The notes: a model not told the origin generated them from the letters alone. A DNA stretch of 64,000 nt from Glandiceps talaboti (GCF_964340395.1 NC_135555.1:9302431-9366430), one strand, 5' to 3'; shown: positions 49,901-62,631, counted from the first letter of the stretch. A program made the numbers and translations.

Positions 49901-50051
49901 GTCAGTTTTCTTGATGATGTTATATCACTCAATAAGTCATACTTCTTTATTGTCCCTTCTCATTACAGCATTGATACTATTACTGAAAGACCAATCCTCT
50001 GATGTGAGAATCAAAGCAGCAGAAGCAATGAGTCTACTACATGATTACTAG
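16913..50051 (+). CDS. MROH1: MROH1 orthologue, maestro HEAT-like repeat protein (36 exons, complete)
   Basis: Thirty-six coding exons join in phase (4986 nt) to 1661 residues and a TAG; human MROH1 is about 1640. Alignment is collinear from start to end, for example LASEEMTNSK, EIFSAYDVLF, LEEQLAKLVPGILALY, LLCKRF-free HEAT units such as AMMAGMDDKEDP (human AMIGGLDDGDNP), and a C-terminal LLLKDQSSDVRIKAAEAM. The whole protein is alpha-helical HEAT-type repeats with no signal peptide or membrane segment seen. Known: Mroh1 was reported as a lysosome-associated regulator localised by WASH-generated actin. Start: ATG at 16913 or the in-frame ATG at 16919, which has A at -3. The gene is divergent from GPATCH1 and convergent with C18orf63. 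Odd: many exon borders carry tandem duplications of splice sites. Identity is near certain. Confidence 0.95.
16965..21484 (+). other. MROH1 intron 1
   Basis: A 4.5-kb intron, AT-rich. It includes an unexplained reading frame at 17615-17840 (listed separately). No other repeat or gene was recognised in it. Confidence 0.6.
17615..17840 (+). other. Unassigned acidic reading frame; possible alternative first exon
   Basis: From an ATG at 17621, 73 codons end at a donor-like GATG|GTAAAC in phase 1, the same phase and nearly the same junction bases as MROH1 exon 1 (GATG|GTAAGT). Without splicing the frame continues to a stop at about 17923. The sequence is not low-complexity: acidic and Ser/Thr-rich with MDGEDTLTSIYNNIDSDTD, then SGHESLLPSPTSPEM, which contains a DSGHES match to the beta-TrCP degron DSGxxS. 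It resembles a transcription-factor activation region, but I recognise no family. As an internal exon after exon 1 it would hit a stop at once, so an alternative first exon or an orphan exon are the options. Confidence 0.35.
21485..21630 (+). CDS. MROH1: MROH1 exon 2
   Basis: Residues 18-66, with MCMALIDAAFDKNGQVRYIV. Human has STALLDAVTDKDPLVQEQV. Acceptor TTTCAG, donor GTAGGT, ends phase 0. Confidence 0.92.
21694..21775. mobile_element. Small TIR element family C, copy 2 (82 bp)
   Basis: Inverted ends TAGTCTGTAAGATA and TATCTTACAGTCTA pair at 13 of 14 positions. The flanks both show 'atac', a possible 4-bp duplication. It sits 63 bp after the exon 2 donor. Confidence 0.75.
22461..22530 (+). 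pseudogene. Decayed copy of the exon 3 acceptor and head
   Basis: 'tttgttgatc' to 'ccag' followed by 'ttacaac', then 'attttgaacaccatggagag' and 'agttcttagggag' parallels the true exon 3 head at 22588 about 107 bp later. Its frame stops after three codons (TTA CAA CTG TGA) and bases are missing, so it is a relic. Confidence 0.85.
22588..22719 (+). CDS. MROH1: MROH1 exon 3
   Basis: Residues 67-110, with HRVVILNTMERVV and LIKLASEEMTNSK (human IILLASSEMTKTK). Acceptor ATCACAG, donor GTACTA. A decayed copy of its head lies about 107 bp upstream. Confidence 0.93.
23577..23739 (+). CDS. MROH1: MROH1 exon 4
   Basis: Residues 111-164: WQTAASNLLVALG and FQPGALPHFFVVQTMANLAS (human LHPGTLPHCAVLHTLASLS). 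Acceptor TTTAG, donor GTAAGT, phase 1. Confidence 0.93.
23846..24015. mobile_element. Short hAT-like MITE, copy 2 (170 bp)
   Basis: It starts CAGTGTGCCCTCTAATCACA and ends TTAGAGGGCACACTG, inverted repeats. It is flanked by identical TTCCTATG at 23838-23845 and 24016-24023. The interior is homologous to the copy at 7246-7394. It lies in MROH1 intron 4. Confidence 0.94.
24024..25280 (+). other. Rest of MROH1 intron 4
   Basis: AT-rich sequence. One 85-codon open frame on the minus strand (24512-24769) was considered and not accepted. A short G-rich run is at about 25155-25174. Confidence 0.5.
25281..25379 (+). CDS. MROH1: MROH1 exon 5
   Basis: Residues 165-197: VFGMVPFLKAILGTMLPMLG (human AFGVVPFLPSVLSSLLPVLG). 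Acceptor TTATAG, donor GTGAGT, phase 1. Confidence 0.93.
26230..26244. repeat. Poly-C tract, 15 bases
   Basis: A mononucleotide C run in MROH1 intron 5. Confidence 0.97.
26565..26820 (-). mobile_element. tRNA-derived SINE-like element
   Basis: Read on the minus strand, a Ser/Leu-tRNA-like head appears: an A-box-like TGGCCAAGTGGTT (26803-26791) and a B-box-like GGTTTGAACCC (26760-26750), 43 bases apart as in a tRNA. A body follows with 'ggtactccggtttcctcc' and a tail that recurs at 30868-30955. It is in MROH1 intron 5. It is not a functional tRNA: I cannot fold a full cloverleaf. Confidence 0.7.
26947..27098 (+). CDS. MROH1: MROH1 exon 6
   Basis: Residues 198-248: DYVANIDKAPDPSVRKDSYS and EIFSAYDVLFNVWL (human DIFSAYDVLFHQWL). 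Acceptor TTATAG, donor GTAGGT, ends phase 0. Confidence 0.94.
27161..27510. repeat. (CATA)n tetranucleotide repeat, 350 bp
   Basis: Nearly pure CATA units with scattered CACA changes in MROH1 intron 6. It creates artificial Tyr-Ile-His-Thr and Met-Tyr-Val-Cys frames on both strands. Confidence 0.98.
27669..27809 (+). CDS. MROH1: MROH1 exon 7
   Basis: Residues 249-295: LRLAIVDAVGQMTHLM and EEQLAKLVPGILALYRRHTE, nearly identical to human. Acceptor TACCAG, donor GTGAGT. Confidence 0.95.
28527..28676. repeat. 75-bp tandem duplication carrying CTCF-like motifs
   Basis: Two copies share 'ctgtctt-gtcaatga-cctcatcag' and 'agctgaccactaggtggca'. Each contains CCACTAGGTGGCA (28582-28594 and 28658-28670), close to the CTCF core. 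It is in MROH1 intron 7, just before exon 8. Confidence 0.8.
28720..28812 (+). CDS. MROH1: MROH1 exon 8
   Basis: Residues 296-326, ending EPHLEILLNALHPQ (human LETQLDALLAALHSQ). Acceptor TTACAG, donor GTAAGC, phase 0. The following intron holds the acceptor array. Confidence 0.92.
29052..29072. repeat. Poly-G tract, 21 bases
   Basis: An uninterrupted G run in MROH1 intron 8, about 120 bp before the acceptor array. It is G-quadruplex capable on the RNA strand. Confidence 0.97.
29196..29994 (+). repeat. MROH1: 82-bp tandem array of the exon 9 3' splice site and exon head
   Basis: One 61-bp unit (29196-29256) and nine 82-bp units. Each unit carries about 35 bp of exon 9 head ('gtgtgcataccaccagacta' onward), then about 47 bp of intron end with the tract 'tttactacactttgttacag'. 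Acceptor AGs end at 29195, 29256, 29338, 29420, 29502, 29584, 29666, 29748, 29830, 29912 and 29994. Copies are nearly identical, with a GGTAGTCC/GGTAATCC variant. Any upstream acceptor reads into a stop (TGG TAG or TGG TAA) in the next unit. Confidence 0.97.
29995..30187 (+). CDS. MROH1: MROH1 exon 9
   Basis: Residues 327-390: VCIPPDYGNPMTVKNHNELL, then RCFAVL; human has ICVPVESSSPLVMSNQKEVL then RCFTVL. I take the last of eleven acceptors, because it alone reads on in frame. Using any acceptor upstream reaches a stop. Donor GTGAGT, phase 1. Confidence 0.92.
30495..30568 (+). CDS. MROH1: MROH1 exon 10
   Basis: Residues 391-415: LMEGKKELIVTGMKIILPET (human MEDKKPFILSSMRLPLLDT). Acceptor CCCAG, donor GTATGG, ends phase 0. 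Confidence 0.92.
30868..30955 (+). mobile_element. SINE tail fragment, opposite orientation to 26565-26820
   Basis: 'aacccatgagggatggccct', 'cactgga-ctcttg' and 'agtgtttatatacttaaaga' match the complement of 26565-26635. Only the tail part is present, in MROH1 intron 10. Confidence 0.8.
31160..31282 (+). CDS. MROH1: MROH1 exon 11
   Basis: Residues 416-456: VKKIFSQVIIAMANHSYLEL and EFIVRQCSLPVE (human EYIVQQCALPPE). Acceptor AACAG, donor GTAAGT. Confidence 0.93.
31583..31694. repeat. Dispersed repeat family D, copy 1
   Basis: About 112 bp with 'cactgtctgagaccatactt', 'ggatatgttgat' and 'aaccaagtgtctgagatgag'. Its ends are inverted (tgatagataatgacc and ggtcattatcagt). Two more copies lie at 34950 and 35874, all within MROH1 introns. 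Confidence 0.9.
31867..31971 (+). CDS. MROH1: MROH1 exon 12
   Basis: Residues 457-491: SNEALKTMCDNILQLVTTTV. Human has RAISVRTLYLVSTTV. Acceptor TTTCAG, donor GTAAGT, phase 0. Confidence 0.9.
32370..32555 (+). CDS. MROH1: MROH1 exon 13
   Basis: Residues 492-553: VLWPFLLECLLPVQYTPAMS, AHLANKKREA (human VLWPYLLQFLTPVRFTGAL, VHLAQKRQEA). Acceptor AACAG, donor GTAAGA. Confidence 0.94.
33297..33438 (+). CDS. MROH1: MROH1 exon 14
   Basis: Residues 554-600: GMNILKAMQSLSPNLHESLV and IPKLMTYLE (human LRLLSVLHPNIHPLLGQ, VPLLLGYLD). Acceptor GTCAG, donor GTAAAT, phase 1. Confidence 0.92.
33681..33739 (+). CDS. MROH1: MROH1 exon 15
   Basis: Residues 601-620: ENLDDDEKWSQKSWEDLLLK (human LPQEEWEEKLLM). 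Acceptor TTGTAG, donor GTAATA, ends phase 0. Confidence 0.9.
34182..34289 (+). CDS. MROH1: MROH1 exon 16
   Basis: Residues 621-656: LVSKTLDEVEDEDWIGELGE (human LRDTLAIISDNAWICQLSLE). Acceptor AACAG, donor GTAACT. Confidence 0.9.
34950..35056. repeat. Dispersed repeat family D, copy 2
   Basis: It is almost identical to 35874-35982, including flanking 'gtagaac' sequence, so the two may descend from a local duplication. MROH1 intron 16. Confidence 0.9.
35152..35271 (+). CDS. MROH1: MROH1 exon 17
   Basis: Residues 657-696: NFLYKSMGVVMRKSTKKDLV (human NFLYKCIGTTLGAASSKEVV). Acceptor TCCAG, donor GAG|GTAAGT, phase 0. A second, duplicated donor lies 42 nt downstream in frame. Confidence 0.93.
35272..35313 (+). 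CDS. MROH1: MROH1 exon 17, possible alternative 3' extension (14 codons)
   Basis: Splicing at the second donor (AAG|GTAAAT) instead of the first would add VSQVKGHASQFDSK in frame with no stop. The end of this insert (CTAGTCAATTTGATAGCAAG) duplicates the end of exon 17 (CTAGTCAATTTGAGAGAGAG). Use is unproven; the first donor is the stronger match to consensus. Confidence 0.4.
35332..35559. repeat. 120-bp tandem duplication before the exon 18 acceptor
   Basis: 'tgattatgataagaaagtac' starts at 35341 and again at 35461. Both copies end in 'ttactattttactat' before an AG. The second ends at the true acceptor, the first at a weak AAACAG. Confidence 0.93.
35560..35685 (+). CDS. MROH1: MROH1 exon 18
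   Basis: Residues 697-738: GCAIGLGFCASSHLDAALHK (human GLACCFGICAISHLEDTLAQ). Acceptor TTTCAG, donor GTAACA. Confidence 0.94.
35874..35982. repeat. Dispersed repeat family D, copy 3
   Basis: Terminal ACTGATAAATGACC and GGTCATTGTTTATCAGT form an imperfect inverted repeat. MROH1 intron 18. Confidence 0.9.
36226..36237. repeat. LINE target-site duplication, left copy
   Basis: AAGATGTATTCT, identical to 37927-37938, directly abuts the T tract. Confidence 0.93.
36238..37926 (-). mobile_element. 5'-truncated LINE (L1/Tx1-like) inserted in MROH1 intron 18
   Basis: The minus strand holds an open frame from 37900 (open upstream to the junction) to a stop at 36392: 502 codons without a break. It is the C-terminal part of a non-LTR retrotransposon protein: thumb-like SRGLTLIGKIQIIKSLIIPK, FIWKGP, NEGGLGMIDI, and a zinc-knuckle-like CTFCN-HLFVKC near the end. 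The endonuclease and catalytic palm are absent. A T-rich tract at 36238-36275 is the poly(A) tail read on the plus strand. AAGATGTATTCT flanks both ends. Confidence 0.92.
36392..37900 (-). CDS. LINE ORF2 C-terminal fragment (502 codons)
   Basis: This is the reading frame of the truncated element above. Family evidence is the L1/Tx1-type C-terminus, with QFKILHNILYTNYVL, CRMNPPRVNSSYCTFC and ETLVHLFVKC (zf-RVT-like). Without the catalytic YxDD core it cannot act as a reverse transcriptase. The unbroken frame implies a young insertion. It has no promoter of its own and is antisense to MROH1. Confidence 0.85.
   Translation of the reverse strand: MWLGKWRHRQDEPFDFKWSKTPIKIVGIFFSYNTSLAYSENISAPLKSMHRLLNLWNSRGLTLIGKIQIIKSLIIPKFLYIFNLIQVKKRDIKILNSHIHRFIWKGPDRISRNTLIGDINEGGLGMIDIFALYKAFRVTWLSRYHVDDFKHPWKLILDFFLRPIGGKLILRCNYNVNLLPVVLPSFFKESLVCWSEINYISNLPTEHQVIWNNSEILVNHKSVFNQFLYGIGIVFVADIFNEENKLKGWEELSRLGCNHNNLLCWYGILHSIPTQWKKGKAEVVRPEIPIGFLNCGKLTRLNECKTRHIRKRLTSDYFIPPKAKIYFASFLDIQNDEWSKIFTLPFWTTMNSKLQEFQFKILHNILYTNYVLCRMNPPRVNSSYCTFCNMEVETLVHLFVKCECVVVIWKSFLLLWGKAINSPLTLSTKQILLGDPSFNILFNHLILIVKKTVYDCKIRKAIPSFNLVKVNVRIARETEIFIAKRKNKLEICSNKWDNLRIE
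37927..37938. repeat. LINE target-site duplication, right copy
   Basis: AAGATGTATTCT, at the truncated 5' end of the element. Confidence 0.93.
38399..38548 (+). CDS. MROH1: MROH1 exon 19
   Basis: Residues 739-788: IEKIKSTVMLCYGYVTLYAP and RVEGTILRNINPHF (human VEKVKSALILCYGHVAARAP, KVESDILRNICQHF). Acceptor GACAG, donor GTGAGT, phase 0. Confidence 0.95.
38549..38720 (+). repeat. Duplicated 5' splice site region after exon 19
   Basis: The true donor AAG|GTGAGTCTG at 38549 is repeated as GAG|GTGAGTCTG at 38653, 104 bp on. Both are followed by 'aatcctgttccaccatcaaa' and C-rich CCCAC runs. Reading through meets TGA within the first unit, so the second donor would not extend the protein. Confidence 0.92.
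40169..40250 (-). repeat. Dispersed repeat family B, copy 2
   Basis: The inverse of 8605-8683, in MROH1 intron 19. Confidence 0.75.
40318..40520 (+). CDS. MROH1: MROH1 exon 20
   Basis: Residues 789-855: ETAVKQNLIRCVGLIAKALH and KKRSDLLNHMQTYMKAE (human LKLCLVQSVCMVSRAI, TRKAELVAQMMEFIRAE). Acceptor TTTTAG. The donor is CTTGT|GTATCC, phase 2, chosen because it restores ARLV-KLDPEL. Confidence 0.9.
40925..41159 (+). CDS. MROH1: MROH1 exon 21
   Basis: Residues 856-934: VKLDPELSEAEVFELVKIST and LTFESLHALLTEILVKDCTP (human LYLETLHALEDLLTSLLQRNMTP over the same stretch). Acceptor TCCTAG, donor GTAATC, ends phase 0. Confidence 0.93.
41256..41573. repeat. Dispersed repeat family A, copy 2
   Basis: It aligns with 8113-8434 in the same orientation and lies in MROH1 intron 21. 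Confidence 0.75.
41791..41901 (+). CDS. MROH1: MROH1 exon 22
   Basis: Residues 935-971: HLEPWMYSINNHERERAMAT (human HLSPWIKSPRGHERARALGL). Acceptor ACACAG, donor GTAGGA. Confidence 0.94.
42318..42453 (+). CDS. MROH1: MROH1 exon 23
   Basis: Residues 972-1016: LARLVPRCTDPVLSVRENAM (human LIGLFSPRCADLWPATRQEAV). Acceptor TTTCAG, donor GTAAGC, phase 1. Confidence 0.92.
42904..43016 (+). CDS. MROH1: MROH1 exon 24
   Basis: Residues 1017-1054: ALPVLKERVNKGDPNILFSV. Human has LLSLKDGLVHPDPAILFHT. Acceptor GACAG, donor GTAATC, ends phase 0. Confidence 0.92.
43698..43850 (+). CDS. MROH1: MROH1 exon 25
   Basis: Residues 1055-1105: VIAKKIPADQLKNFLFLLFD and SSGACVVLNSVFKARG (human IIAKRLPPDQLISLLLTMFE, SRAATVMINCLLQERG). 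Acceptor TCTAG, donor GTAAGT. Confidence 0.94.
43875..43970. repeat. (GT)n/(GTAT)n microsatellite
   Basis: A GT run followed by TATG units, 24 bases after the exon 25 donor. Confidence 0.97.
44143..44297 (+). CDS. MROH1: MROH1 exon 26
   Basis: Residues 1106-1156: IPEIIDALHEKLMKIQYPQT and LLNFPLPFDE (human VPEIVSVLRSKLQEAQ, LLGSPLPLDS). Acceptor CCTAG, donor GTAAGT, phase 2. Confidence 0.93.
44346..44408. other. Near-perfect 24-bp hairpin with 15-nt loop
   Basis: The left arm, 44346-44369, pairs with the right arm, 44385-44408, at 23 of 24 positions (arms begin TCAGTGCAGTAAGGTC and end GACCTTACTGCACTGA). It is in MROH1 intron 26. It could be a miniature element relic or a small-RNA hairpin; the sequence alone does not decide. 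Confidence 0.9.
44749..44914 (+). CDS. MROH1: MROH1 exon 27
   Basis: Residues 1157-1212: HVVDCWKILSKDSQLIGNIF, LDILSQSIPYDEK (human MLWRALAVEPRLAAQVLGLL, EKMSRDVPFKE). Acceptor TTTCAG, donor GTAAGT, ends phase 0. Confidence 0.92.
45540..45757 (+). CDS. MROH1: MROH1 exon 28
   Basis: Residues 1213-1284: AVSALSEVFKVEETEEAVNI, LFSALLVYAGCMAGTKAPK (human LSATCALFEVMSTP, LFVVLLLRVSCTVGVQLPR), then a charged linker. Acceptor CTACAG, donor AAG|GTATTG, phase 2. Confidence 0.92.
45925..46175 (+). mobile_element. Probable tRNA-derived SINE
   Basis: A head with a B-box-like GGTCCGAACC at 45972-45981 and a weak A-box region about 35 bases upstream is followed by a body with 'tggtaaaatttgaaccacaa' and an end 'ggagttgagaaagta'. 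That layout is typical of marine invertebrate SINEs. MROH1 intron 28. Confidence 0.55.
46293..46430 (+). CDS. MROH1: MROH1 exon 29
   Basis: Residues 1285-1330: SAGDALRQLFIRTKSEDLLA and ENTWVILED (human AVDTLRSMLLRSGSEDVVQR, EGGWELL). Acceptor CACAG, donor GTAAGT, phase 2. Confidence 0.92.
46610..46648. repeat. (AC)n run with palindromic TG end
   Basis: An AC run to about 46635 is followed by 'aacttgtgtgtgtg', so it can fold back on itself. MROH1 intron 29. Confidence 0.95.
46816..46930 (+). CDS. MROH1: MROH1 exon 30
   Basis: Residues 1331-1369: AIAEHHPQKVSKIVSCLTAA and QRIVAVSFFAE (human AMAEHAGPRLPLVLKTLACT, QRVTTTAFLAE). Acceptor GCCAG, donor GTAAGT, ends phase 0. Confidence 0.94.
47305..47451 (+). 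CDS. MROH1: MROH1 exon 31
   Basis: Residues 1370-1418: LINQQCAGDISLVEMLMNNL, RMLCIRGLGNIAS (human LLNSNVANDLMLLDSLLESL, RRLVLRGLANLAS). Acceptor AACAG, donor GTAAAG. Confidence 0.94.
47536..47647 (+). repeat. MROH1: Two upstream copies of the exon 32 head and acceptor (56-bp period)
   Basis: 'ttctgtacaac', 'gtt-ttagctattatggtat' and an AG repeat at exact 56-bp spacing (starts 47536, 47592), then continue into exon 32 at 47648. The copy at 47592 has its own acceptor (CTCCTAG). Using it would add 56 nt and reach a TGA inside exon 32. The copies also carry GTATGT just before the next AG. Confidence 0.95.
47648..47836 (+). CDS. MROH1: MROH1 exon 32
   Basis: Residues 1419-1481: LSAMMAGMDDKEDPDDDITL and ILINITLRIRPCFEK (human LTAMIGGLDDGDNP, LLHVAIRIRPFFDS). 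Acceptor CACTAG; two upstream copies of the exon head lie at 47536 and 47592. Donor GTAAGA. Confidence 0.93.
48224..48379 (+). CDS. MROH1: MROH1 exon 33
   Basis: Residues 1482-1533: RASVRAAAFTLFGNLSSFG and IHTNFVSLLLHLND (human EFRTASIRLFGHLNKV, VGGLAPLLLHLQD). Acceptor TTTAG, donor GTGAGT. Confidence 0.94.
48548..48637. repeat. Tandem duplication in intron 33, about 53 bp
   Basis: 'caaaattgtatcaaaatgga', 'ctgt-accacagaatgcaggt' occurs twice in tandem. Confidence 0.9.
48799..48933 (+). CDS. MROH1: MROH1 exon 34
   Basis: Residues 1534-1578: ACKFALRQFGPLMGSDSMNE and MFQKHLLEDGHLSYGEF (human ACRFALRMCGPNLACEELSA, AFQKHLQEGRALHFGEF). Acceptor TGTAG, donor GTACGT. Confidence 0.95.
49273..49441 (+). 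CDS. MROH1: MROH1 exon 35
   Basis: Residues 1579-1634: ISDFPDKVNFYVMGNVSFFK, SQWADIRGNASMVAGFLLG (human HFPDLLGRLVSTCLFYFK, SSWENVRAAAPLFTGFLV). Acceptor AACAG, donor GTGAGT, phase 1. Confidence 0.94.
49969..50051 (+). CDS. MROH1: MROH1 exon 36 (stop)
   Basis: Residues 1635-1661 and TAG: ILLLKDQSSDVRIKAAEAMS then LLHDY (human QILLKDPAPEVRTRAAEALG then RLVKLA). Acceptor TTACAG. Confidence 0.94.
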
Positions 50052-50216
50052 ATCATACAGGGTATACAGTATGGCATTATACAAATCTACATAGTTTATA
50101 TCAAGCATGCCACAAACTTTGCAATGTAGCAATACTTAACATGCTTGAACATATGATGGGATTTGGAGGATTTTCATTTTCAGAGTGGCATTACTGTTGT
50201 AGGTTGTATGCATCAA

Positions 50217-50222
50217 ATTAAA
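50217..50222 (+). terminator. Possible MROH1 poly(A) signal
   Basis: ATTAAA, 166 bases after the MROH1 stop. It is a common variant hexamer with no other support. Confidence 0.3.
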
Positions 50223-52749
50223 TCACCCCATGCATAGTATAAAGTATGTGACTGTCCTTCGGAGACAGTCATAAAATATTTGGAATATAAACATATTTTA
50301 CACTTTAAATAGCATGCAAACTGAAATATCTCGACACTAGTGAATGTGTTCTGCATGTTTAAATGCCAACTACTAATAGTTTAATTTCAAATGCTGTACT
50401 TTTGAATTCATATTAGTTAAAATGTCCCTTGAAAAATTCAACATCTCAACCAAGTATTAACTTATTTTGATTTCTGTACCTTGTTATTTAATTTTTACAG
50501 GATGTAAAATAAGCATGTATAATGAAAGTTGTAAATTTCTTTTGAAGATAATGAAACATCAAGAAATGGCTTCTTAAATGCAAACTTGTTTAATATCTAC
50601 GTGATAAATTGAAAAGGCATAGTCTGTAACTTAATGGGCTTTGTTGGCTGTCTTTGCTTCGTTATCGAAGTACACAAGTGTACCATATGTTTGCACATTT
50701 TATACACTGACCGACTTTTGTCAAAAATGGGACCTCAGTTACAGACTGTATCACTTCAGTGTAGTTGATATAGAGTTCACCATTCAATCAAAAGTCATAG
50801 CGAATATGTGAGTATGTATGAAATGTACATAGCTTGAACTTGGATGTCATTTTACATATTCGCTTTCATTTCTCAATTCAAGTGTACATTGCAAGGGTTT
50901 TAATGAGACGGTCACTCAAAGAACACACTGCTGGGTTAGTATACACAGCTTGGTCTTGAAATGAATGAAGTTATATGCCATCATTTGCGCTGGATTTCAC
51001 ATGATATAAAAGTATGCATGTCATCATTTAGATTCAACATACACTTGTAATCTGTTGATTCTGGTCAGTAGTGTGCCCTCTGTCGATGTGACATGACACC
51101 AACTTACATTCACAACAATTGTGATGTACAAGAGTTTGATGTTGCCATAGCCGCAAGAAAAGCCAGTTTTTATCATTTTGACAATCCTTTTTGATACTGT
51201 CAGTCAGGTTTCCAGTTTTTGAGATTTTGATGTGACAGATATGTACATCATAATATGTCAACTTATGAAATTATGAAAAACAAGGCTTGGATTTTAACAT
51301 TTCTTTTATTTGATTTAATTTAATTATTACATGGAAATATTACTAGTTCCATAAGTTATGTTCAACAGAGGTGCTGAAAATAGCATTCACATCATTTATA
51401 GATATAATATTGGAAAAGTCAAACTCTGAAATTATTCTTTATGATAAAATTTAATCAAAACAGTAGATAATCTTGAGACATGTTAAAGTTTGAATTGCGA
51501 ATTATTTCGTAACATTACATGGTATGATTGCATGTAATTGTACACTAGTAGTGAATTATTTTGGATTGGGGTTATATTGAATGTCATCTTGAAAATGTAC
51601 AACATGGATATGAACTTACAACTGGCAGGAACTTGTTAAAGTCCATAGTTTGGAGAGTAAGTACCAAATTTTTATCAGATTCCTAGCAATTCAAAATGTG
51701 AACTTACAGTTGGACTATAATTGATTGGATAATGACCATGTTTGGAAACGGGCATCAAATTCATGCCAAAAAAAATAAATATCATTTACAAAATCAAAGT
51801 ATTTGCTTCAAAAGCAAAAAAATGTAGTATATAGATCTCCGTAGAATGTAGTGTTAATTAAAAATGGAAGTGATAAATTGTTGTATGTTTTGTTTCAAAA
51901 TGGAACCATTTGTAATAATATTGTATAATTTTGACATTTAGAGTTATACGTATATCTGTCATGACCCCTACAGATGGAAAAAAGAATTCAACTTTTTGTA
52001 ACATGAGGGTTGTTGTGACCGGTGCCAAACTATATTAAAAACAATCTCGTAGTTTAGTTTTCCTACTTTTTCAATGCAAAACCAAAAACAGAGATAGTGC
52101 AATAACGATATTGTTTATGTAACCATGGATTGTTTGCTTGTTATAAGAAATTAGGTAATCTGATGTAATCATGAAGAATTAGAAACGTGGCTCAATTGGC
52201 GACAATGCTAGTCTAGAGGCTATCTGTGGCATCAAATCTCTCCTAACTACATGGCTAGCTCAATGAGGTCCTGACATGAAATTTCAAATTCAAACCGAAG
52301 CCACCCAAACAGTCATTAACATCATGTTTGTTAATCAATAACAGAATTGTGCCCAATAATGAGTTGGTGTTTATTGGGGCAGTTACAAAATGTCCAAATA
52401 TGGTACATTTGTCAGATCAGGATGTTACTTATACATTGTTTGAATATATCATTCTAACATCTGGGGGTTTACTCATTTGCGTAAACAACTTTGGTTTTAT
52501 GATTTCTCATTGAGCTAGATAGGGTGAAGAGGGACCTTTGAAACCATGAATACTGAGCCTCTAGACTATCACAGTGCATGAAGATGTACAGTATTCTTAG
52601 AGATTTTGCAGCAAGTTTAAATTTGTTATGTAAAGCTGACATTTCTTTAGAAAGTTAATCTTATGTGAATCTTCTATTGTGATGATTGCTTGACAGAGTT
52701 TGGGGAAATATTGATAGGGTATACAGAAACTATAATTACTTAGATGGTA

Positions 52750-52755
52750 TTTATT
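52750..52755 (-). terminator. Possible C18orf63 poly(A) signal
   Basis: AATAAA on the minus strand, 1.1 kb after the C18orf63 stop. A plus-strand AATAAA lies at 52775-52780, so the two facing signals are 20 bases apart. Confidence 0.3.
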
Positions 52756-52774
52756 CCTGAGCTGTAAAATAGCA

Positions 52775-52780
52775 AATAAA
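52775..52780 (+). terminator. Possible distal MROH1 poly(A) signal
   Basis: AATAAA followed closely by ATTAAA, 2.7 kb after the MROH1 stop. Confidence 0.25.
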
Positions 52781-53857
52781 TCATTAAAGATTAGATCTTT
52801 TTTTCAGTAAAGAAAATTATGCCTGTGAGTGGTTTCTGTTGGAGACACCTGTCTGGTACTTGTGACAAACTTGTTATTATTACTGTAACAGCGATTCTAT
52901 TGAATACTCTGGCAGCTATGTACTACTCATATGGCAAGATGACTAGTAATATATTAAAAGTAGCAGTTTGTTTGTTAGACTGATTCAGCAGCTCCATGAA
53001 AAAAATTCTAGACATTGTTACAGCAGGGCGTCCACTTTCAATGATAAAGGTAGCCTCCATTATCAAGTTTGTTAGGTAAAGGGAACCTCATAACAATTAT
53101 TCAGCATGTAGCATTACATGTGATATTTGAATACATAATAATACCATTTTTGTGGATTCAGCCTTTTACACGTCCCTCTACATGCATGAATCAATCAATT
53201 GTATTAGCCAGGGTTATTTGGCATACGACTTTATCATGCAAGTGGAGAATGGCAAGTGAAAGTTTACCCAGCCTTGTTGTTACACGGCTGCCCGAGTATT
53301 TATAGAATTACTATAAAGCAGAATGGTCCATGTACCACTGGATGCATATTACATTTGCAGCCCACCCCCATCCCCCACCCCACACACACATGCACATGCA
53401 CATGCACATGCACATGTGGAATTTATAAGCTACAAGTCAAACTAACTGAATGTTGAAGCTGAATAGTGTTCAATAACTGTTTTATAACTAAATGATATCT
53501 TCTATGATCAAGAAGTAATGGTCACACGCTTGTGAAATCCTGTGTGTGCATGTATGTAAGGTTGTTAAATATGAACAAGTGAAAGGCCAAGCTAGCACTT
53601 TGGTCCTGACTCTTGTGTACATTTTGCAAATTTACATACCTTGAAAGTGGCGTTGAGATTCAACTTGTCATGACATTTACACGTCAGTATTCATTTAGCT
53701 CTGAAGCATTACATTACCGGTGTTTGTAACTCTTTGTCACTACTGGTTGTGTGCAAATGGGTATCAGTGTTTGACTGTCTTGTATACAACTTGAAGTTGA
53801 ACACACCATCAAGGTAAGTAGATAAGACTTGAAGTACACCAATCAATATAATGGTTG

Positions 53858-61690
<7,833 letters not shown>

Positions 61691-62595
61691 GGATCAGATA
61701 ACGTAAACATAAAATGTTCAGTGCCAACAGTTACTGCGCTGATATGAAAAAAGAAAAGAATGGCCGTTTTAAAGTGTACCACGTGTACCAGGAAGGGTAC
61801 AACTCGGGGTACAGCTGAAATATCATGTATCAGAATGTCTCACTCTCGAGTTTTGTGTCACATGTCGTCTGCTGCAGTTACTCTCTGGATTCGCGCCAAT
61901 TAATAAGCGTCCCTAAATGATGATTCTTGAAAATTCGTCGTCATACATACCATATCATCGGGTATGATTTCATTAAACTTACCTTATAAAGTACTCTTTT
62001 CTGTTGGTGAAAGTGTTTATCGGTCGCAGGTATCGTATGTAAAACGTACGAAATAGCCAGCAGTGAACGATTTCGTTCATGGGACCATAGCAGTTAATGT
62101 ATGATCTACCGTTGATGGCGTCCTCACTATATTTACATAATGACGACATGCATGTACACTAATCTAGTATTATCGAATACGGGAAGATCTATGTTCATGA
62201 TATCATTTTAAGGTATAAAAGACTCGAAAGCTGTCACAAGCATTATACCGAGTCACCTCTAGCTATGCCGTAGTTGTTGAGGCCTATATAAATTTTAGTA
62301 TGTAGAAGGCTTTATACGTTTATTTTTAGCTGAAATGGGCCTCAGTCTCTGTTACAGAATTTGTCATTTTTAATGAGAATTCTACAATATATTGTTTTCA
62401 ATTCCTTGTTTTAAAGTGTTTATGGATATTCTTTTTGTATTGATGTTACCTTAAATCTCGTCTTATTGTTCTGTTTTCACATATGACTCATGTTCACGTT
62501 CAAGTGGTTTTTAAAAAATTACATTATTTAAGCAAAATTATTGATAATGTCACAGATATTCAGCCAATTGAAAAGAAAAACAACTTGACCACTAA

Positions 62596-62631
<36 letters not shown>

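Larger units (their letters stand above)
50052..53857. other. Convergent intergenic region (3' ends of MROH1 and C18orf63)
   Basis: No gene is seen between the two facing stop codons. It should hold both 3' UTRs. An inverted pair, 'agtctagaggct' at about 52212 and 'agcctctagact' at about 52556, brackets a possible small element. A (CACATG)n run lies at about 53388-53414. Confidence 0.6.
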
